Positions 37,513 through 46,132 of a stretch of 64,000 nt of DNA are shown piece by piece; the first letter of the stretch is position 1, and the number at the start of each line of letters is the position of its first letter. Source of the stretch: Burkholderia seminalis DSM 23518. GTDB lineage: Bacteria; Pseudomonadota; Gammaproteobacteria; Burkholderiales; Burkholderiaceae. The stretch spans positions 930,001 to 994,000 of the forward strand of contig NZ_CADFDK010000001.1 in the NCBI RefSeq assembly GCF_902832885.1. Reading direction: 5' to 3'. The position numbers and the translations under genes were made by a program. The notes under the pieces were generated by a model. It worked only from the letters and a program-made list of their open reading frames with translations. It searched no databases and had not been told where the DNA came from.

Positions 37513-38004
37513 ATGGTGACGATCTTTCCGCGCCTCGATCACGCGCCCTTCGACGAAGGCGCGCGCGAAACGGCGCTGCCGCGCTTCAATGCCGACGTCG
37601 CGCGCCGGCTCGGGGAAATCGCGGTCAACATTGCGTCGCGCCGCGGGCTGCCGATCGCGGTCGGCATCGTCGGCAAGGCGCCGCTGTTCTACTGCGCGCT
37701 CGACGGCAGCGGCGCGCGCGACAACGACGCGATCCGCCGCCGGCAGAACACGGTGCTGCGCTTCGGCCTGAGCTCGCTCGAAGTCGGCGCGCGCTTCCGG
37801 CACGCCGGCTGGTCGCTGCAGTCGCAGGGGCTGTCGGACGACGACTATGCGCTCGACGGCGGCGGCGTACCGTTACGCGTCGCCGGCGCCGGCATCGTCG
37901 GTGCGATGACGATCGCCGGACTCGAGTCCGAACGCAACCACGCGCTCGTCGTCGAGAGCCTGCGCTGGCACGTCGGCGCGAACGCGCTGGCGATGATCGC
38001 GTAA
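37513..38004 (+). CDS. UPF0303/HbpS-like (DUF336-type) small protein
   Basis: A 163-residue protein of the UPF0303 group, related to HbpS/GlcG-type proteins that fold as an alpha-beta sandwich and form oligomers; heme or small-ligand binding is reported for relatives, but the function here is unknown. Visible: VNIASRRGLPIAVGIVGKA, FYCALDGSGARDNDAIRRRQ and a late VAGAGIVGAMTIAGLES. The start at 37513 has GGAG seven bases upstream. It is the last gene of the plus-strand inositol operon (79-base gap), although it is not a pathway step. Confidence 0.8.
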   Translation: MVTIFPRLDHAPFDEGARETALPRFNADVARRLGEIAVNIASRRGLPIAVGIVGKAPLFYCALDGSGARDNDAIRRRQNTVLRFGLSSLEVGARFRHAGWSLQSQGLSDDDYALDGGGVPLRVAGAGIVGAMTIAGLESERNHALVVESLRWHVGANALAMIA

Positions 38005-38006
38005 CC

Positions 38007-38038
38007 GCGCGGCCGGCCCGTGCGGGCCGATGCCGCGC
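38007..38038. terminator. Nested hairpin between convergent UPF0303 and SDR genes
   Basis: Outer stem GCGCGGC/GCCGCGC and inner stem GGCCCG/CGGGCC in the 43-base gap between two convergent stops. No T-run. Confidence 0.4.
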
Positions 38039-38047
38039 GTGGCGCGA

Positions 38048-38794
38048 TCAGTTCAACCCGCCGCTCACGACGAGGTGCTCGCCGGTCATCCAGCGTGCAT
38101 CGTCCGAGGCGAGGAACACGGCGACCGACGCGATGTCGTTCGGCTCGCCGAGACGGCCGAGCGGCGTCTCGCCGAGCACCTGCTTTTCGAGATCGGAGCC
38201 GATGATACCCGCGCTGTGCGTGCCTTCGGTCACGATCATGCCCGGGTTGATCGCGTTCACGCGGATCTTGCGCGGGCCGAGTTCGAGCGCGAGCACGCCG
38301 GTGATCGCGTCGACCGCGCCCTTCGTGCCGCTGTACACGGCGCTCGCCGGCGGCGTGATGCTGGTCACCACCGAGCTGATGTTGATGATGCTCGCGCCTT
38401 CGCCGAGATGCTTGACGGCCGCCTGCGTCGTCAGCAGCACACCGAACACGTTCGTGTCGAACTGCCGGCGGTAGTGTTCCTCGGTGATCGCCTCGATCGG
38501 CGCGAATTCGTACACGCCGGAATTGTTGACGAGCACGTCGAGACGGCCGTACGTGTCGATCGCCGTATCGACGATGCGCTGCGCGTCGGCGGCCTTCGCC
38601 ACGTCGCCGCCGACCGCGACCGCGCGGCCGCCCGCTTCGACGATCGCGCTCACGACCGCGTCGGCGCCGGCCTTGCTGCTCGCGTAATTGACGACGACCG
38701 ATGCGCCTTCCGCGGCCAGTGCCTTCGCGATGGCCGCGCCGATGCCCTTCGATGCGCCCGTGACGATCGCTACCTTGTTTGCCAGCTTGCTCAT
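38048..38794 (-). CDS. Short-chain dehydrogenase/reductase (SDR)
   Basis: NAD(P)-dependent classical SDR, 248 residues. It has the cofactor motif TGASKGIGAAIAKAL, the structural NNSG motif (VLVNNSGVYEF), the catalytic Ser in NISSV and YSGTK (Tyr-x3-Lys), and the late NPGMIVTEGTH. Such enzymes are usually filed as 3-oxoacyl-ACP-reductase-like or glucose-dehydrogenase-like; the substrate cannot be told. It is 159 bases downstream of the last ABC transporter gene on the same strand, and may be separate from it. Confidence 0.88.
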   Translation of the reverse strand: MSKLANKVAIVTGASKGIGAAIAKALAAEGASVVVNYASSKAGADAVVSAIVEAGGRAVAVGGDVAKAADAQRIVDTAIDTYGRLDVLVNNSGVYEFAPIEAITEEHYRRQFDTNVFGVLLTTQAAVKHLGEGASIINISSVVTSITPPASAVYSGTKGAVDAITGVLALELGPRKIRVNAINPGMIVTEGTHSAGIIGSDLEKQVLGETPLGRLGEPNDIASVAVFLASDDARWMTGEHLVVSGGLN

Positions 38795-38953
38795 GATTTC
38801 ATTCCTCGGTCAGAAGACATTCGATGGTGGGCGCCGATGCCGCGTTGCCGCGGCGACCGGCATGACTGGCAATGTACGGCGCGTCGCGGCGGCGATAAAG
38901 CGGCCCGACACGAATTGACTGGCGGCGTTTGCCGAACAATCGATCGCGCGCGG

Positions 38954-39658
38954 TCAGCCGGCACTCAGCCATGCGTCGGCGACCTCGCCGCCCAGACCGT
39001 CGAGCGCGCCGTCGTAGACGATCTGTCCCCGCCCCATCACCGCGACCCGCCGCGCGAGCCGCGGCGCGAACTGCAGGCGCTGCTCGATCAGCACGATCGC
39101 GACGCCGTCGGCCTGCAGCGCGGCGAGGCAGGCACCGACCTCGTCGACCGCGAGCGGCGCGAGCCCCTCGGCCGGCTCGTCGACGATCAGCACCCGCGGG
39201 CGGCCGGCCAGTGCCCGCACCAACGCGAGCACCTGCTGCTCGCCGCCCGACAGCCGCCCCGCTTTCACGTCCGCGCGTGCGGCCAGCAGCGGAAAGCGGT
39301 CGAACAGGCGGTCGAGCGCCGCGCGTTCGGCCGGGCCGCGTGCGCCGCGCAATCCGAGCCGCAGGTTGTCGCGTACCGTCAGCAGCGGGAACACGTCACG
39401 GCTTTCGGCCACGTAAGCCACGCCGCGCCGTGCGATCTCGAACGTACGCGCGCCCGCGCATTCGGCGCCCGCGATGCGCACCGACCCGGCCGTGCGCACG
39501 AGCCCCATCACGGCCTTCGCGAGTGTCGAGCGACCCGAGCCGTTGCGGCCGAGCAGCGCGAGCGTCTCGCCCGGCGCGAGCGCGAGATCGACGCCGTCGA
39601 GCACGGGCTGCAATCCGTACCACGCGCGCAGGCCGCGAATGTCGAGCAGTGCGTTCAT
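38954..39658 (-). CDS. ABC transporter ATPase, LivF type, with Walker A Lys-to-Arg change
   Basis: A 234-residue ATPase of the branched-chain-amino-acid/amide importers. Signature LSGGEQQVLALVRAL, Walker B VLIVDEPAEGLAPLAVDEV and the late His-region replaced by IVLIEQRLQF as usual for LivF. The Walker A reads GRNGSGRSTL: the nucleotide-binding Lys is Arg (codon CGC at about residue 40). Some LivF-like proteins are thought to tolerate this, but it may weaken ATP hydrolysis. Its start overlaps the LivG-like stop by four bases (ATGA). No substrate-binding protein is encoded beside it. Confidence 0.9.
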   Translation of the reverse strand: MNALLDIRGLRAWYGLQPVLDGVDLALAPGETLALLGRNGSGRSTLAKAVMGLVRTAGSVRIAGAECAGARTFEIARRGVAYVAESRDVFPLLTVRDNLRLGLRGARGPAERAALDRLFDRFPLLAARADVKAGRLSGGEQQVLALVRALAGRPRVLIVDEPAEGLAPLAVDEVGACLAALQADGVAIVLIEQRLQFAPRLARRVAVMGRGQIVYDGALDGLGGEVADAWLSAG

Positions 39659-40407
39659 GCGCGGCCTTCGCCCAGGTACGCGGCACGCACGCGCGGATCG
39701 GCGCGGATCGTATCGGGCGCACCGGTCGCGACGACCGCGCCGCGGACGAGCACCGTGATGCGTTCGGCGAAACCGAACACCGCATCCATGTCGTGCTCGA
39801 TCATCAGCACCGTGCGGCCCTGCGTCGTCGCGCGGATCAGCGCGATCATCCGCGCCGCCTGCGCGCGGCTCATGCCGGCCGTCGGCTCGTCGAGCAGCAG
39901 CGTGCGGGCGCCGCTCGCGAGCGCGATTCCGAGATCGAGCGCGCGCTGTTCCGCGTAGCTCAGTTCGGCGGCCGGCGTGTCGCGCCGTGCCTCGAGCCCG
40001 ATGTCGCGCAGCACGCGCGCGGCCGCGAGATCGATCGACGCCGATTCGCGCAGCCGGTTCCACCAGCGCCGCCGTTCGGCCGGCGCATGCAGCGCCGCGC
40101 AGCGCAGGTTGTCGAACACGGTCAGCCGCGCGAACGCGCTCGTTTGCTGGAAACTGCGGCCGACGCCGAGGCGGCTCGCGACGACGGGCCCGCGCCCGCG
40201 CAGGTCGACGCCGTGCAGCACGACACGCCCGCGCGTCGGCCGTACTGCACCGGCAATCACGCCGAACAGCGTCGACTTGCCCGCGCCGTTCGGCCCGATC
40301 AACGCATGGCGCTCGCCGGCCGCGATGCTCAGTTCGACGCCGTCGAGCACGGTCTGCGCGCCGAAGCGCTGCACGACGCCCTGCAGCGCGATCGCATTGC
40401 CGTTCAT
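39655..40407 (-). CDS. ABC transporter ATPase, LivG type
   Basis: A 250-residue ATPase of the branched-chain-amino-acid/amide importer family. Normal Walker A ([13 protein letters not shown]), LivG-type signature ELSYAEQRALDLGIAL, Walker B TLLLDEPTAGMS and switch His in LMIEHDMDAVF. It presumably forms the active nucleotide site opposite the LivF-like partner. It overlaps the permease stop upstream and the LivF-like start downstream by four bases each, so the four genes are tightly coupled. Confidence 0.92.
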   Translation of the reverse strand: MNGNAIALQGVVQRFGAQTVLDGVELSIAAGERHALIGPNGAGKSTLFGVIAGAVRPTRGRVVLHGVDLRGRGPVVASRLGVGRSFQQTSAFARLTVFDNLRCAALHAPAERRRWWNRLRESASIDLAAARVLRDIGLEARRDTPAAELSYAEQRALDLGIALASGARTLLLDEPTAGMSRAQAARMIALIRATTQGRTVLMIEHDMDAVFGFAERITVLVRGAVVATGAPDTIRADPRVRAAYLGEGRA

Positions 40408-41624
40408 CGCACGTCCTCCCGCTTGCCGGCCCGCGCGAACCGCGCGCGCCAGCCCCACAGCAGCGTGCCGATGCCGGCCGCCGAGCACGCGACGGCCCAG
40501 CCGGCCGGCGTATCGGCGTCGATGCCCCATGCGCCGAACGCGAGGCCCGTGCCGTCGTCCTGCGCGAAGCGCCACGCATAACCGAGCTCGCCCGCGCAGA
40601 CGATCGCGACGCCCCAGAACACGCACGCGCCGAGCGCGCACAGCATGCGCCACCGCTCGGGCGCCGGCGCATCGCGCCGCATCACATGCACGAGCGCCTG
40701 CGCGATGCCCGCGAGCCCGCGCGGCGCGGCCACGACGATCGCGACGAACAGCACGCCGAGATACAGCGCCCACGCGCGCGACACGCCCGCGACACCGATG
40801 CTCAGCGCGGTCAGCACCGCGGCGCCGGCCGCGGGCCCGAAGAACGCGCCGGTACCGCCGATCACCGCGGCGATCAGCACGGTCGCCGAGCGCGCCATCG
40901 ACACGCTGTCGGGCGTTGCGATCTCGATGTCGATCAGCGTCAACGTGCCCGCGATGCCCGCGAAGAACGACGCGCAGGTGACCATGGCGAGCCGCACGCG
41001 GCGCGGATCGGTGCCGAGCGCGGCGACGCGCGCCGGGTTGTCGCGCACCGCGTTCGCGAGGCGCGCGAGCGGCGTGCGCGTCAGCGCGTGCATGGCCCAC
41101 GCCGAGACGATGCACCACGCGGCGATCACCGCATACGCGTGCGCCGGTGCGCCGAATTGCCCGTTGCCCCACGGCGCGCCGCTCGCGCGATCGATCGGCA
41201 CGCCGCCGAGACCGCCGAACCACGCGGGCACGCTCCACGCCGCCGCCGCGACGCATTCGCCGAGCCCGAGCGTGATCATCGCGAACGCGGTGCCGGAGCG
41301 ACGCGTCGCGAGCAGCCCGGCGACGCAGCCGAAACCCGCGCCGGCCACGCCGCCGACGAGCGGCAGCAGCGGCAGCGGGCCGCCGAGATGGTTGAACCAG
41401 TGCGCGGCGGCGAACGCACCGAGGCCCGCGAACGCCGCGTGCCCGAACGACAGCAGCCCGGTCGTGCCGAGCTGCAGGTTGTACGACAGCGCGAGCACGA
41501 CGAGCGCGGCCGTCTGCGCGAGATAGCCGAGCACCGCGCCATGCGGCCACAGCCACGCGGGCAGCACGAAGCACGCGGCGAACAGCGCCCAGCGCGCTAA
41601 TCCGGCGAACGCGCGGCTACGCAT
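40404..41624 (-). CDS. ABC transporter permease, LivM type, with extended C-terminus
   Basis: Inner-membrane permease of 406 residues. The LivM core (about 1-320) includes LALSYNLQLGTTGLLSFGHA, the loop AAVIGGTGAFFGPAAGA and about nine hydrophobic segments. About 80 more residues follow, holding two further hydrophobic helices (LGACVFWGVAIVCAGEL and AVACSAAGIGTLLWGW), which I do not know from standard LivM. The start overlaps the LivH-like stop by eight bases and the stop overlaps LivG by four. Confidence 0.9.
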   Translation of the reverse strand: MRSRAFAGLARWALFAACFVLPAWLWPHGAVLGYLAQTAALVVLALSYNLQLGTTGLLSFGHAAFAGLGAFAAAHWFNHLGGPLPLLPLVGGVAGAGFGCVAGLLATRRSGTAFAMITLGLGECVAAAAWSVPAWFGGLGGVPIDRASGAPWGNGQFGAPAHAYAVIAAWCIVSAWAMHALTRTPLARLANAVRDNPARVAALGTDPRRVRLAMVTCASFFAGIAGTLTLIDIEIATPDSVSMARSATVLIAAVIGGTGAFFGPAAGAAVLTALSIGVAGVSRAWALYLGVLFVAIVVAAPRGLAGIAQALVHVMRRDAPAPERWRMLCALGACVFWGVAIVCAGELGYAWRFAQDDGTGLAFGAWGIDADTPAGWAVACSAAGIGTLLWGWRARFARAGKREDVR

Positions 41625-42552
41625 CGGCGCGCTCGCCGAACAGCCCGCGCGGCCGTGCGACCAGCACCGCGACGAGCAGCAGGTACGGCACCAGCGGCGC
41701 GAGTTGCGCGATCGACACCGCGGCCACGCGGTCGGGCAACGCGATGCCGATCCATTGCGCGAGGTCGCGCAGCGACGTGTCGCTCGCGGCCGCGAAGGTC
41801 TGCGCGAAGCCGACCGCGAGCGACGCGACGAATGCGCCGCCGAGCGAGCCGAGGCCGCCGATCACGACGACCGCGAAGACGACCGACCCGACGGTCTCGG
41901 CCAGCGCGGGTTCGATCACCGCGAGCGGCGCGCCGATCACGCCGGCCAGCGCCGCGAGCGCGGTGCCGGCGCCGAACAGGCCCGTCATCACGCGCGGCAC
42001 GTCGTAGCCGAGCGCCTCGACGGCCGCGCGATGCGTGAGCGCCGCGCGCACGACGAGCCCGAGGCGCGATGCGCGCAGCAGCGCACCGAGCGCGACCAGC
42101 ATCGTCGCGGACATCGCCATCATGAACAGCCGGTAGCGCGGCAACGCGAGGCCGAACACGCTCGCCGGCGCGCCGTCGAACAGCCGCGGCACCGGTGCCG
42201 GCAGCGGCGCGAGGCCCCAGGCGAGTTTCGCGCCCTCGCCGATCAGGTACGCGAGACCGAAGGTCAGCAGCAGCTCACTGGTATGGCCGCGCGCCTGCAC
42301 GCGGCGCAGCAGCGTGCGTTCGCAGCCGGCGCCGAGCAGCCCGACCGCGAGCGGCGCGAGCACGAGCGCGGGCCAGAAGCCCGCCTGGGCCGCGATGCTG
42401 TAGCCGACATACGCGCCGAGCATGTAGAAGCTCGCATGCGCGAAGTTCAGCACGCCCTGCACGCTGAAGATCAGTGTGAGGCCGGCCGACAGCATGAACA
42501 GCAGCAAGCCGTAGCTGAGGCCGTTGAAGGCCTGGAGCGCGAACGCGTGCAC
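41617..42552 (-). CDS. ABC transporter permease, LivH type (GTG start)
   Basis: Inner-membrane permease of 311 residues with about eight hydrophobic helices. LivH marks: FNGLSYGLLLFMLSAGLTLI, QGVLNFAHASFYMLGAYVGY and the ATPase-contact loop GGLGSLGGAFVASLAVG. The only sensible start is GTG at 42552, nine bases after the thioesterase stop and with no clear Shine-Dalgarno, so translation may depend on the thioesterase gene. It opens the four-gene transporter block. Confidence 0.9.
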   Translation of the reverse strand: MHAFALQAFNGLSYGLLLFMLSAGLTLIFSVQGVLNFAHASFYMLGAYVGYSIAAQAGFWPALVLAPLAVGLLGAGCERTLLRRVQARGHTSELLLTFGLAYLIGEGAKLAWGLAPLPAPVPRLFDGAPASVFGLALPRYRLFMMAMSATMLVALGALLRASRLGLVVRAALTHRAAVEALGYDVPRVMTGLFGAGTALAALAGVIGAPLAVIEPALAETVGSVVFAVVVIGGLGSLGGAFVASLAVGFAQTFAAASDTSLRDLAQWIGIALPDRVAAVSIAQLAPLVPYLLLVAVLVARPRGLFGERADA

Positions 42553-42561
42553 CGCGAACCG

Positions 42562-42999
42562 TCAGGCCGTGAGCGGCTCGAGCGCGGCGCGCAGCGCATC
42601 GGGCAGCGGCACGGGGCGGCGTGTCTCGCGATCGACGTACACGTGCACGAAATGGCCCTGCGCGGCGGGCGACGCAGCGCCTTGCGCGAACAGCCCGACC
42701 TCGTAGCGCACGCTCGACGTGCCGAGCTTCACGACGCGCAGCCCCGCGTCGACCGACTGCGGAAACACGAGCGGCGCGAAGTAGTTGCACTGTGTCTCGA
42801 CGACCAGCCCGATCGTCTGCCCGTGCTCGACGTCGAGCACGCCCGCGCGGATCAGGTACTCGTTCACGACGGTGTCGAAGTAGCTGTAGTAGACGACGTT
42901 GTTCACGTGCCCGTAGACGTCGTTGTCCATCCAGCGGGTCGTGATCGGCAGGAAGTGGCGATAGGCGTCGCGTGGACGCGGCTGCGGCTTGTCGGACAT
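42562..42999 (-). CDS. Hotdog-fold acyl-CoA thioesterase (YbgC/4-HBT type)
   Basis: A 145-residue single hotdog-domain thioesterase. The active-site motif TRWMDNDVYGHVNNVVYYSY carries the catalytic Asp, followed by ETQCNYFAPLVFPQSVDAG and the strand GHFVHVYVDRETRRPVPLP. Family members hydrolyse acyl- or aroyl-CoA esters in the cytosol. The start at 42999 (MSDKPQPRPRDAY) is the natural N-terminus, although the frame stays open upstream. It is nine bases from the LivH-like gene, so thioesterase and transporter are likely co-expressed. Confidence 0.9.
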   Translation of the reverse strand: MSDKPQPRPRDAYRHFLPITTRWMDNDVYGHVNNVVYYSYFDTVVNEYLIRAGVLDVEHGQTIGLVVETQCNYFAPLVFPQSVDAGLRVVKLGTSSVRYEVGLFAQGAASPAAQGHFVHVYVDRETRRPVPLPDALRAALEPLTA

Positions 43000-43138
43000 G
43001 GCGATGGCGGTCAGGACGATGGAAACGGTGAGGACGACGCGCGGCGGCCGTGCGGCACGGCACGCCGGCATGAAGCGCCACGCCGCGGCGCGATCGCGCG
43101 CGGCGCGGCGAATGACACCCTGCGGGCAGGCCGGCCCG

Positions 43139-43675
43139 TCACTGCCCCGGCCGGTCGACGAACTCGACATCGAGGCCGCGCGCACGCATCCAGTCGGCAA
43201 GCGCGAAGCCCGTACCGGCACGCCACGGACGCAGCAGCGGCGGATCGACGAGCCGGTATTCGAGCAGTTCCGGCGACAGCGACACCGTGCCCGACGCCCG
43301 CACGTGGTACGCGATGATCAGCTCGTTCTTGCGGATGAATTCGTACACGCCGACGAGCGACACGTGCTCGGCCTTCAGCGCGGTTTCCTCGAACACCTCG
43401 CGCGCGATGCCGTCCTCGGGCGTCTCGCCGTTTTCGAGGAAACCGGTGATCAGCGCGAACATCCCCTCGGGCCACGCCGCGTTGCGGGCGAGCAGGATCT
43501 GGCCGTCGAGCTCGACGATCGCGGCGACGACCGGCAGCGGGTTGTTCCAGTGCACATAGCCGCAAGTGTCGTCGGGACACGCCTGGCGGATGCGGCCGCC
43601 TTCATGTTCGGGATCGGCGCGCTCGGTCAGCGGGCTCGCGCAGCGCGGGCAGAAGCGGTAGTCGGCGGTGGTCAT
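43139..43675 (-). CDS. Nudix hydrolase with N-terminal zinc ribbon
   Basis: A 178-residue hydrolase of nucleoside-diphosphate compounds. The N-terminus has paired Cys of a zinc ribbon (CPRCASPL and ACPDDTCGYVHW), as in NudC-like proteins. The Nudix box is GFLENGETPEDGIAREVFEE followed by TAL: all Glu ligands are present, but the Gly near the end is Ala. Its likely role is NADH/NAD or ADP-sugar cleavage, not determined by context. It lies 139 bases upstream of the thioesterase on the same strand. Confidence 0.88.
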   Translation of the reverse strand: MTTADYRFCPRCASPLTERADPEHEGGRIRQACPDDTCGYVHWNNPLPVVAAIVELDGQILLARNAAWPEGMFALITGFLENGETPEDGIAREVFEETALKAEHVSLVGVYEFIRKNELIIAYHVRASGTVSLSPELLEYRLVDPPLLRPWRAGTGFALADWMRARGLDVEFVDRPGQ

Positions 43676-43796
43676 CGGTGAGGATCTGGCGAGCGCCGGA
43701 CGGCCGCCTCCCGGCTGCCCGCGCACCCGCTCGGCGCGGGAAAGGCTTCATTCTAGCGAGTTTGCCCGCGCCGCAGACGATCCGTCCCCGCCGGCG

Positions 43797-45053
43797 TCAG
43801 GGTTGCCGGCGCGCGCGCGCGGCGGTCGCCGCGAAGCCGGCGGCGCCCGCGAGCAGCGCGGCGACCGCGACCCACAACGCCGGCGTGAACGACCCGAAAC
43901 GCGCGGCCAGCGGCGCCGCGACGAGCGGCCCGAGGATCTGCCCGATCCCGTACGACGCGGTCGCATAGCCCATCAGCCCGGCCGCGCGCTCGCCGTGCAG
44001 CCGCCGCGCCTCGCGCATCGCGAACAGCGTGATCGCGGTGAACGGCAGGCCGAGCAACGCGCTGCCCGCCGAGAAGCCGGCCGCGTTCGGCCACACGAGG
44101 CCGGCCACGATGCCGAGCGCCTGCGTCGCGCAGCCGGCCGCGAGCAGCAGCCGGTTGTCCCAGTGGCCGGGCAGCCGCGCGGCCGTGATCGCGCCGACGA
44201 TCAGCGCCGCGCCGAACATCGGCCAGAACAGGTCCGGCCACGGCGAGCCGGCCGGCAGCGCGGCGCGTGCGATCACCGGCAGGAACGTCGCGGTGATGAT
44301 GTAGCCGAAGCCCGGCGCGCCGTACAGCACGACGAGCCACGCGGCATCGAGGCGCCGGCTTCGCACGCCGGCGGCCGGCGCCGTCGAGGCTGCCGTCGCG
44401 CCCGCGGCCGCATGCGGCACGGCAGCCGCCGAGGGTGCCGCGGGTGGCGGCGCCGTGCCGAACGTGCGCCAGATCGCCACCGACAGCACGGCCGACAGCG
44501 CCGCGAAGCCCAGCCAGCCCGACGCCGCGCGCTGGCCGGCCAGCGCGCTGCCGATCAGCCCCGTCACGACGATGCCGACGCCCGGCCCCGCGTAGATCAC
44601 CCCGCTCCATTCGGGTGCGTGCAGTTCGGCCAGGCGCCGCAATCCCCACTGCGACACGAACACGAACGTCCACGCGCTGACGATGCCCGCGACGAAGCGC
44701 ACCGCGAGCCACACGGGCAGCAGGTGGCCGACGCCCATCGCGGCGGTCAGCAGCACGGTGGCCGCGAGCCCGAAGCGGACCATCCGCGCGGGCGCGATGC
44801 GCAGCGCCGCGCAACTGACCGCGCCGACGAAGTAACCCGCGTAGTTCGCCGACGCGAGCCAGCTGCCGGCTTTCAGGCCGATCGAGCCGTCCGCGAGCAT
44901 CAGCGGCAACAGCGGCGTGAACGCGAAACGGCCGACGCCGAGCACGACCGCGAGGCCGACCATGCACGCCAGCGCCGCCGCGCGGGCAAGGCGGTCGGCC
45001 TGGTCGGACGAAAGGACGCCGGCAGCGGCGGTCGAGGCATCGAAGCGGGACAT
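43797..45053 (-). CDS. MFS transporter, YbfB/YjiJ-like
   Basis: Inner-membrane transporter of 418 residues with about 12 hydrophobic segments. The first helix ACMVGLAVVLGVGRFAFTPLLP and LHAPEWSGVIYAGPGVGIVV are typical of the YbfB/YjiJ subgroup, and a Pro/Ala-rich loop (about 215-255) separates the halves. The substrate is unknown. The start at 45053 (MSRFDASTAA) is chosen; an upstream ATG at 45110 would intrude into the shared promoter. It is divergent from a LysR gene over 123 bases with a clear palindrome, so LysR control is likely. Confidence 0.85.
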   Translation of the reverse strand: MSRFDASTAAAGVLSSDQADRLARAAALACMVGLAVVLGVGRFAFTPLLPLMLADGSIGLKAGSWLASANYAGYFVGAVSCAALRIAPARMVRFGLAATVLLTAAMGVGHLLPVWLAVRFVAGIVSAWTFVFVSQWGLRRLAELHAPEWSGVIYAGPGVGIVVTGLIGSALAGQRAASGWLGFAALSAVLSVAIWRTFGTAPPPAAPSAAAVPHAAAGATAASTAPAAGVRSRRLDAAWLVVLYGAPGFGYIITATFLPVIARAALPAGSPWPDLFWPMFGAALIVGAITAARLPGHWDNRLLLAAGCATQALGIVAGLVWPNAAGFSAGSALLGLPFTAITLFAMREARRLHGERAAGLMGYATASYGIGQILGPLVAAPLAARFGSFTPALWVAVAALLAGAAGFAATAARARRQP

Positions 45054-45127
45054 GGCGGCAACGGCCGGCACTGAGCGCGCCGGCCGGATCGGAAACCGGA
45101 ATGCGGCCATCGTAGCTTGACCAAACG

Positions 45128-45152
45128 TTCTTGAAAAATGAATAATCAAGAA
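45128..45152. promoter_or_regulatory. Probable LysR operator TTCTTGA-N11-TCAAGAA
   Basis: Perfect seven-base inverted arms spaced by an AT-rich 11-base core, in the gap between the MFS gene and its divergent LysR gene. The inner TTGA-N11-TCAA has the LysR-box geometry. Confidence 0.6.
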
Positions 45153-45176
45153 TCGACTCATCCCTCGGAGAGAATC

Positions 45177-46091
45177 ATGGACCTGGCCGCGCTGGCGATT
45201 TTCCGGGCGGTCGTGCGCGAGAACGGCGTGACGCGCGCGGCGGCCAAGCTCAATCGCGTGCAGTCGAACGTCACCACGCGCATCAAGCAGCTCGAGGAAG
45301 AACTCGGCGCCGCGCTGTTCGTGCGCGACGGACGCCGGCTCGTGCTGACGCCGGCCGGGCAGACGCTGCTGCCGTATGCGGAGCGCCTGCTCGCGCTCGC
45401 CGACGAGGCGCGCGACGCGGTGCGCGAGGACACGCCGCGCGGCCGGCTGCGGCTCGGCACGATGGAAAGCACGGCCGCGAGCCGGCTGCCGGCTCTCCTC
45501 GCGCGCTATCACCACGCGTGGCCCGACGTGTCGCTCGAACTGGTGACGGGCACGACGGGCTGGCTGATCGACCGGGTGCGCGACTTCGAGATCGATGCCG
45601 CGCTGTTCGCGCGGCCGCCCGAACCGGACGGGCTGCCCGACACGTTCGAGACGATGCCGGTCTTCCGCGAGGATCTCGTGCTGCTGACGCCGCGCGGCCA
45701 TCCGCCGGTGCGCACGCCGCGCGACGTGATCCTGCCGACGCTGATCGCGTTCGAGCGCGGCTGCACGTACCGCAAGTACGTCGAGCAATGGTATGCGGCG
45801 CACGGCATGAAGCCCGCGCGCGTGCTCGAACTCGGCTCGTACCATGCGATCGTCGCGTGCGTCGCGGCCGGCGCCGGCGTCGCGGTCGCGCCGCGTTCGG
45901 TGCTCGACCTGCAGCCGGAAACCGGCAACATCGCCGCGCACACGATTCCCGAACTCGAAGGCATCGACACGCTGCTCGCGTGGCGACAGGGTTATGCGTC
46001 GGCGGCGCTCGCCGCGCTGCGCGATGCGCTCACCGAGGCCGCGCGGCCGGCCGGCGACACGACGAAGCCGCCGGCGATCGTGACGGCCTGA
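45177..46091 (+). CDS. LysR-family regulator of the divergent MFS gene
   Basis: A 304-residue LysR-type regulator. The N-terminal helix-turn-helix (about 1-60) has MDLAALAIFRAVVRENGVTR, VQSNVTTRIKQLEEELG and the wing VRDGRRLVLTPAG; the effector domain follows (about 88-290). The ATG at 45177 has the ribosome-binding site CGGAGAG seven bases ahead. An upstream ATG at 45138 would place the palindrome inside the coding region. A strong intrinsic terminator follows at 46133. Confidence 0.92.
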   Translation: MDLAALAIFRAVVRENGVTRAAAKLNRVQSNVTTRIKQLEEELGAALFVRDGRRLVLTPAGQTLLPYAERLLALADEARDAVREDTPRGRLRLGTMESTAASRLPALLARYHHAWPDVSLELVTGTTGWLIDRVRDFEIDAALFARPPEPDGLPDTFETMPVFREDLVLLTPRGHPPVRTPRDVILPTLIAFERGCTYRKYVEQWYAAHGMKPARVLELGSYHAIVACVAAGAGVAVAPRSVLDLQPETGNIAAHTIPELEGIDTLLAWRQGYASAALAALRDALTEAARPAGDTTKPPAIVTA

Positions 46092-46132
46092 CCGGTGCGC
46101 GCGTCGCCGCATCGATCGATGTGCGCAAACGA

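Noticed and set aside
43000-43221. A longer thioesterase beginning at 43221
   Set aside because: The extension overlaps the Nudix gene and has no family similarity; the hotdog fold starts right after 42999.
45054-45110. Start of the MFS gene at the upstream ATG (45110)
   Set aside because: It has no ribosome-binding site and adds an Arg-rich leader in the shared promoter; 45053 begins nearer the first helix. The choice remains uncertain.
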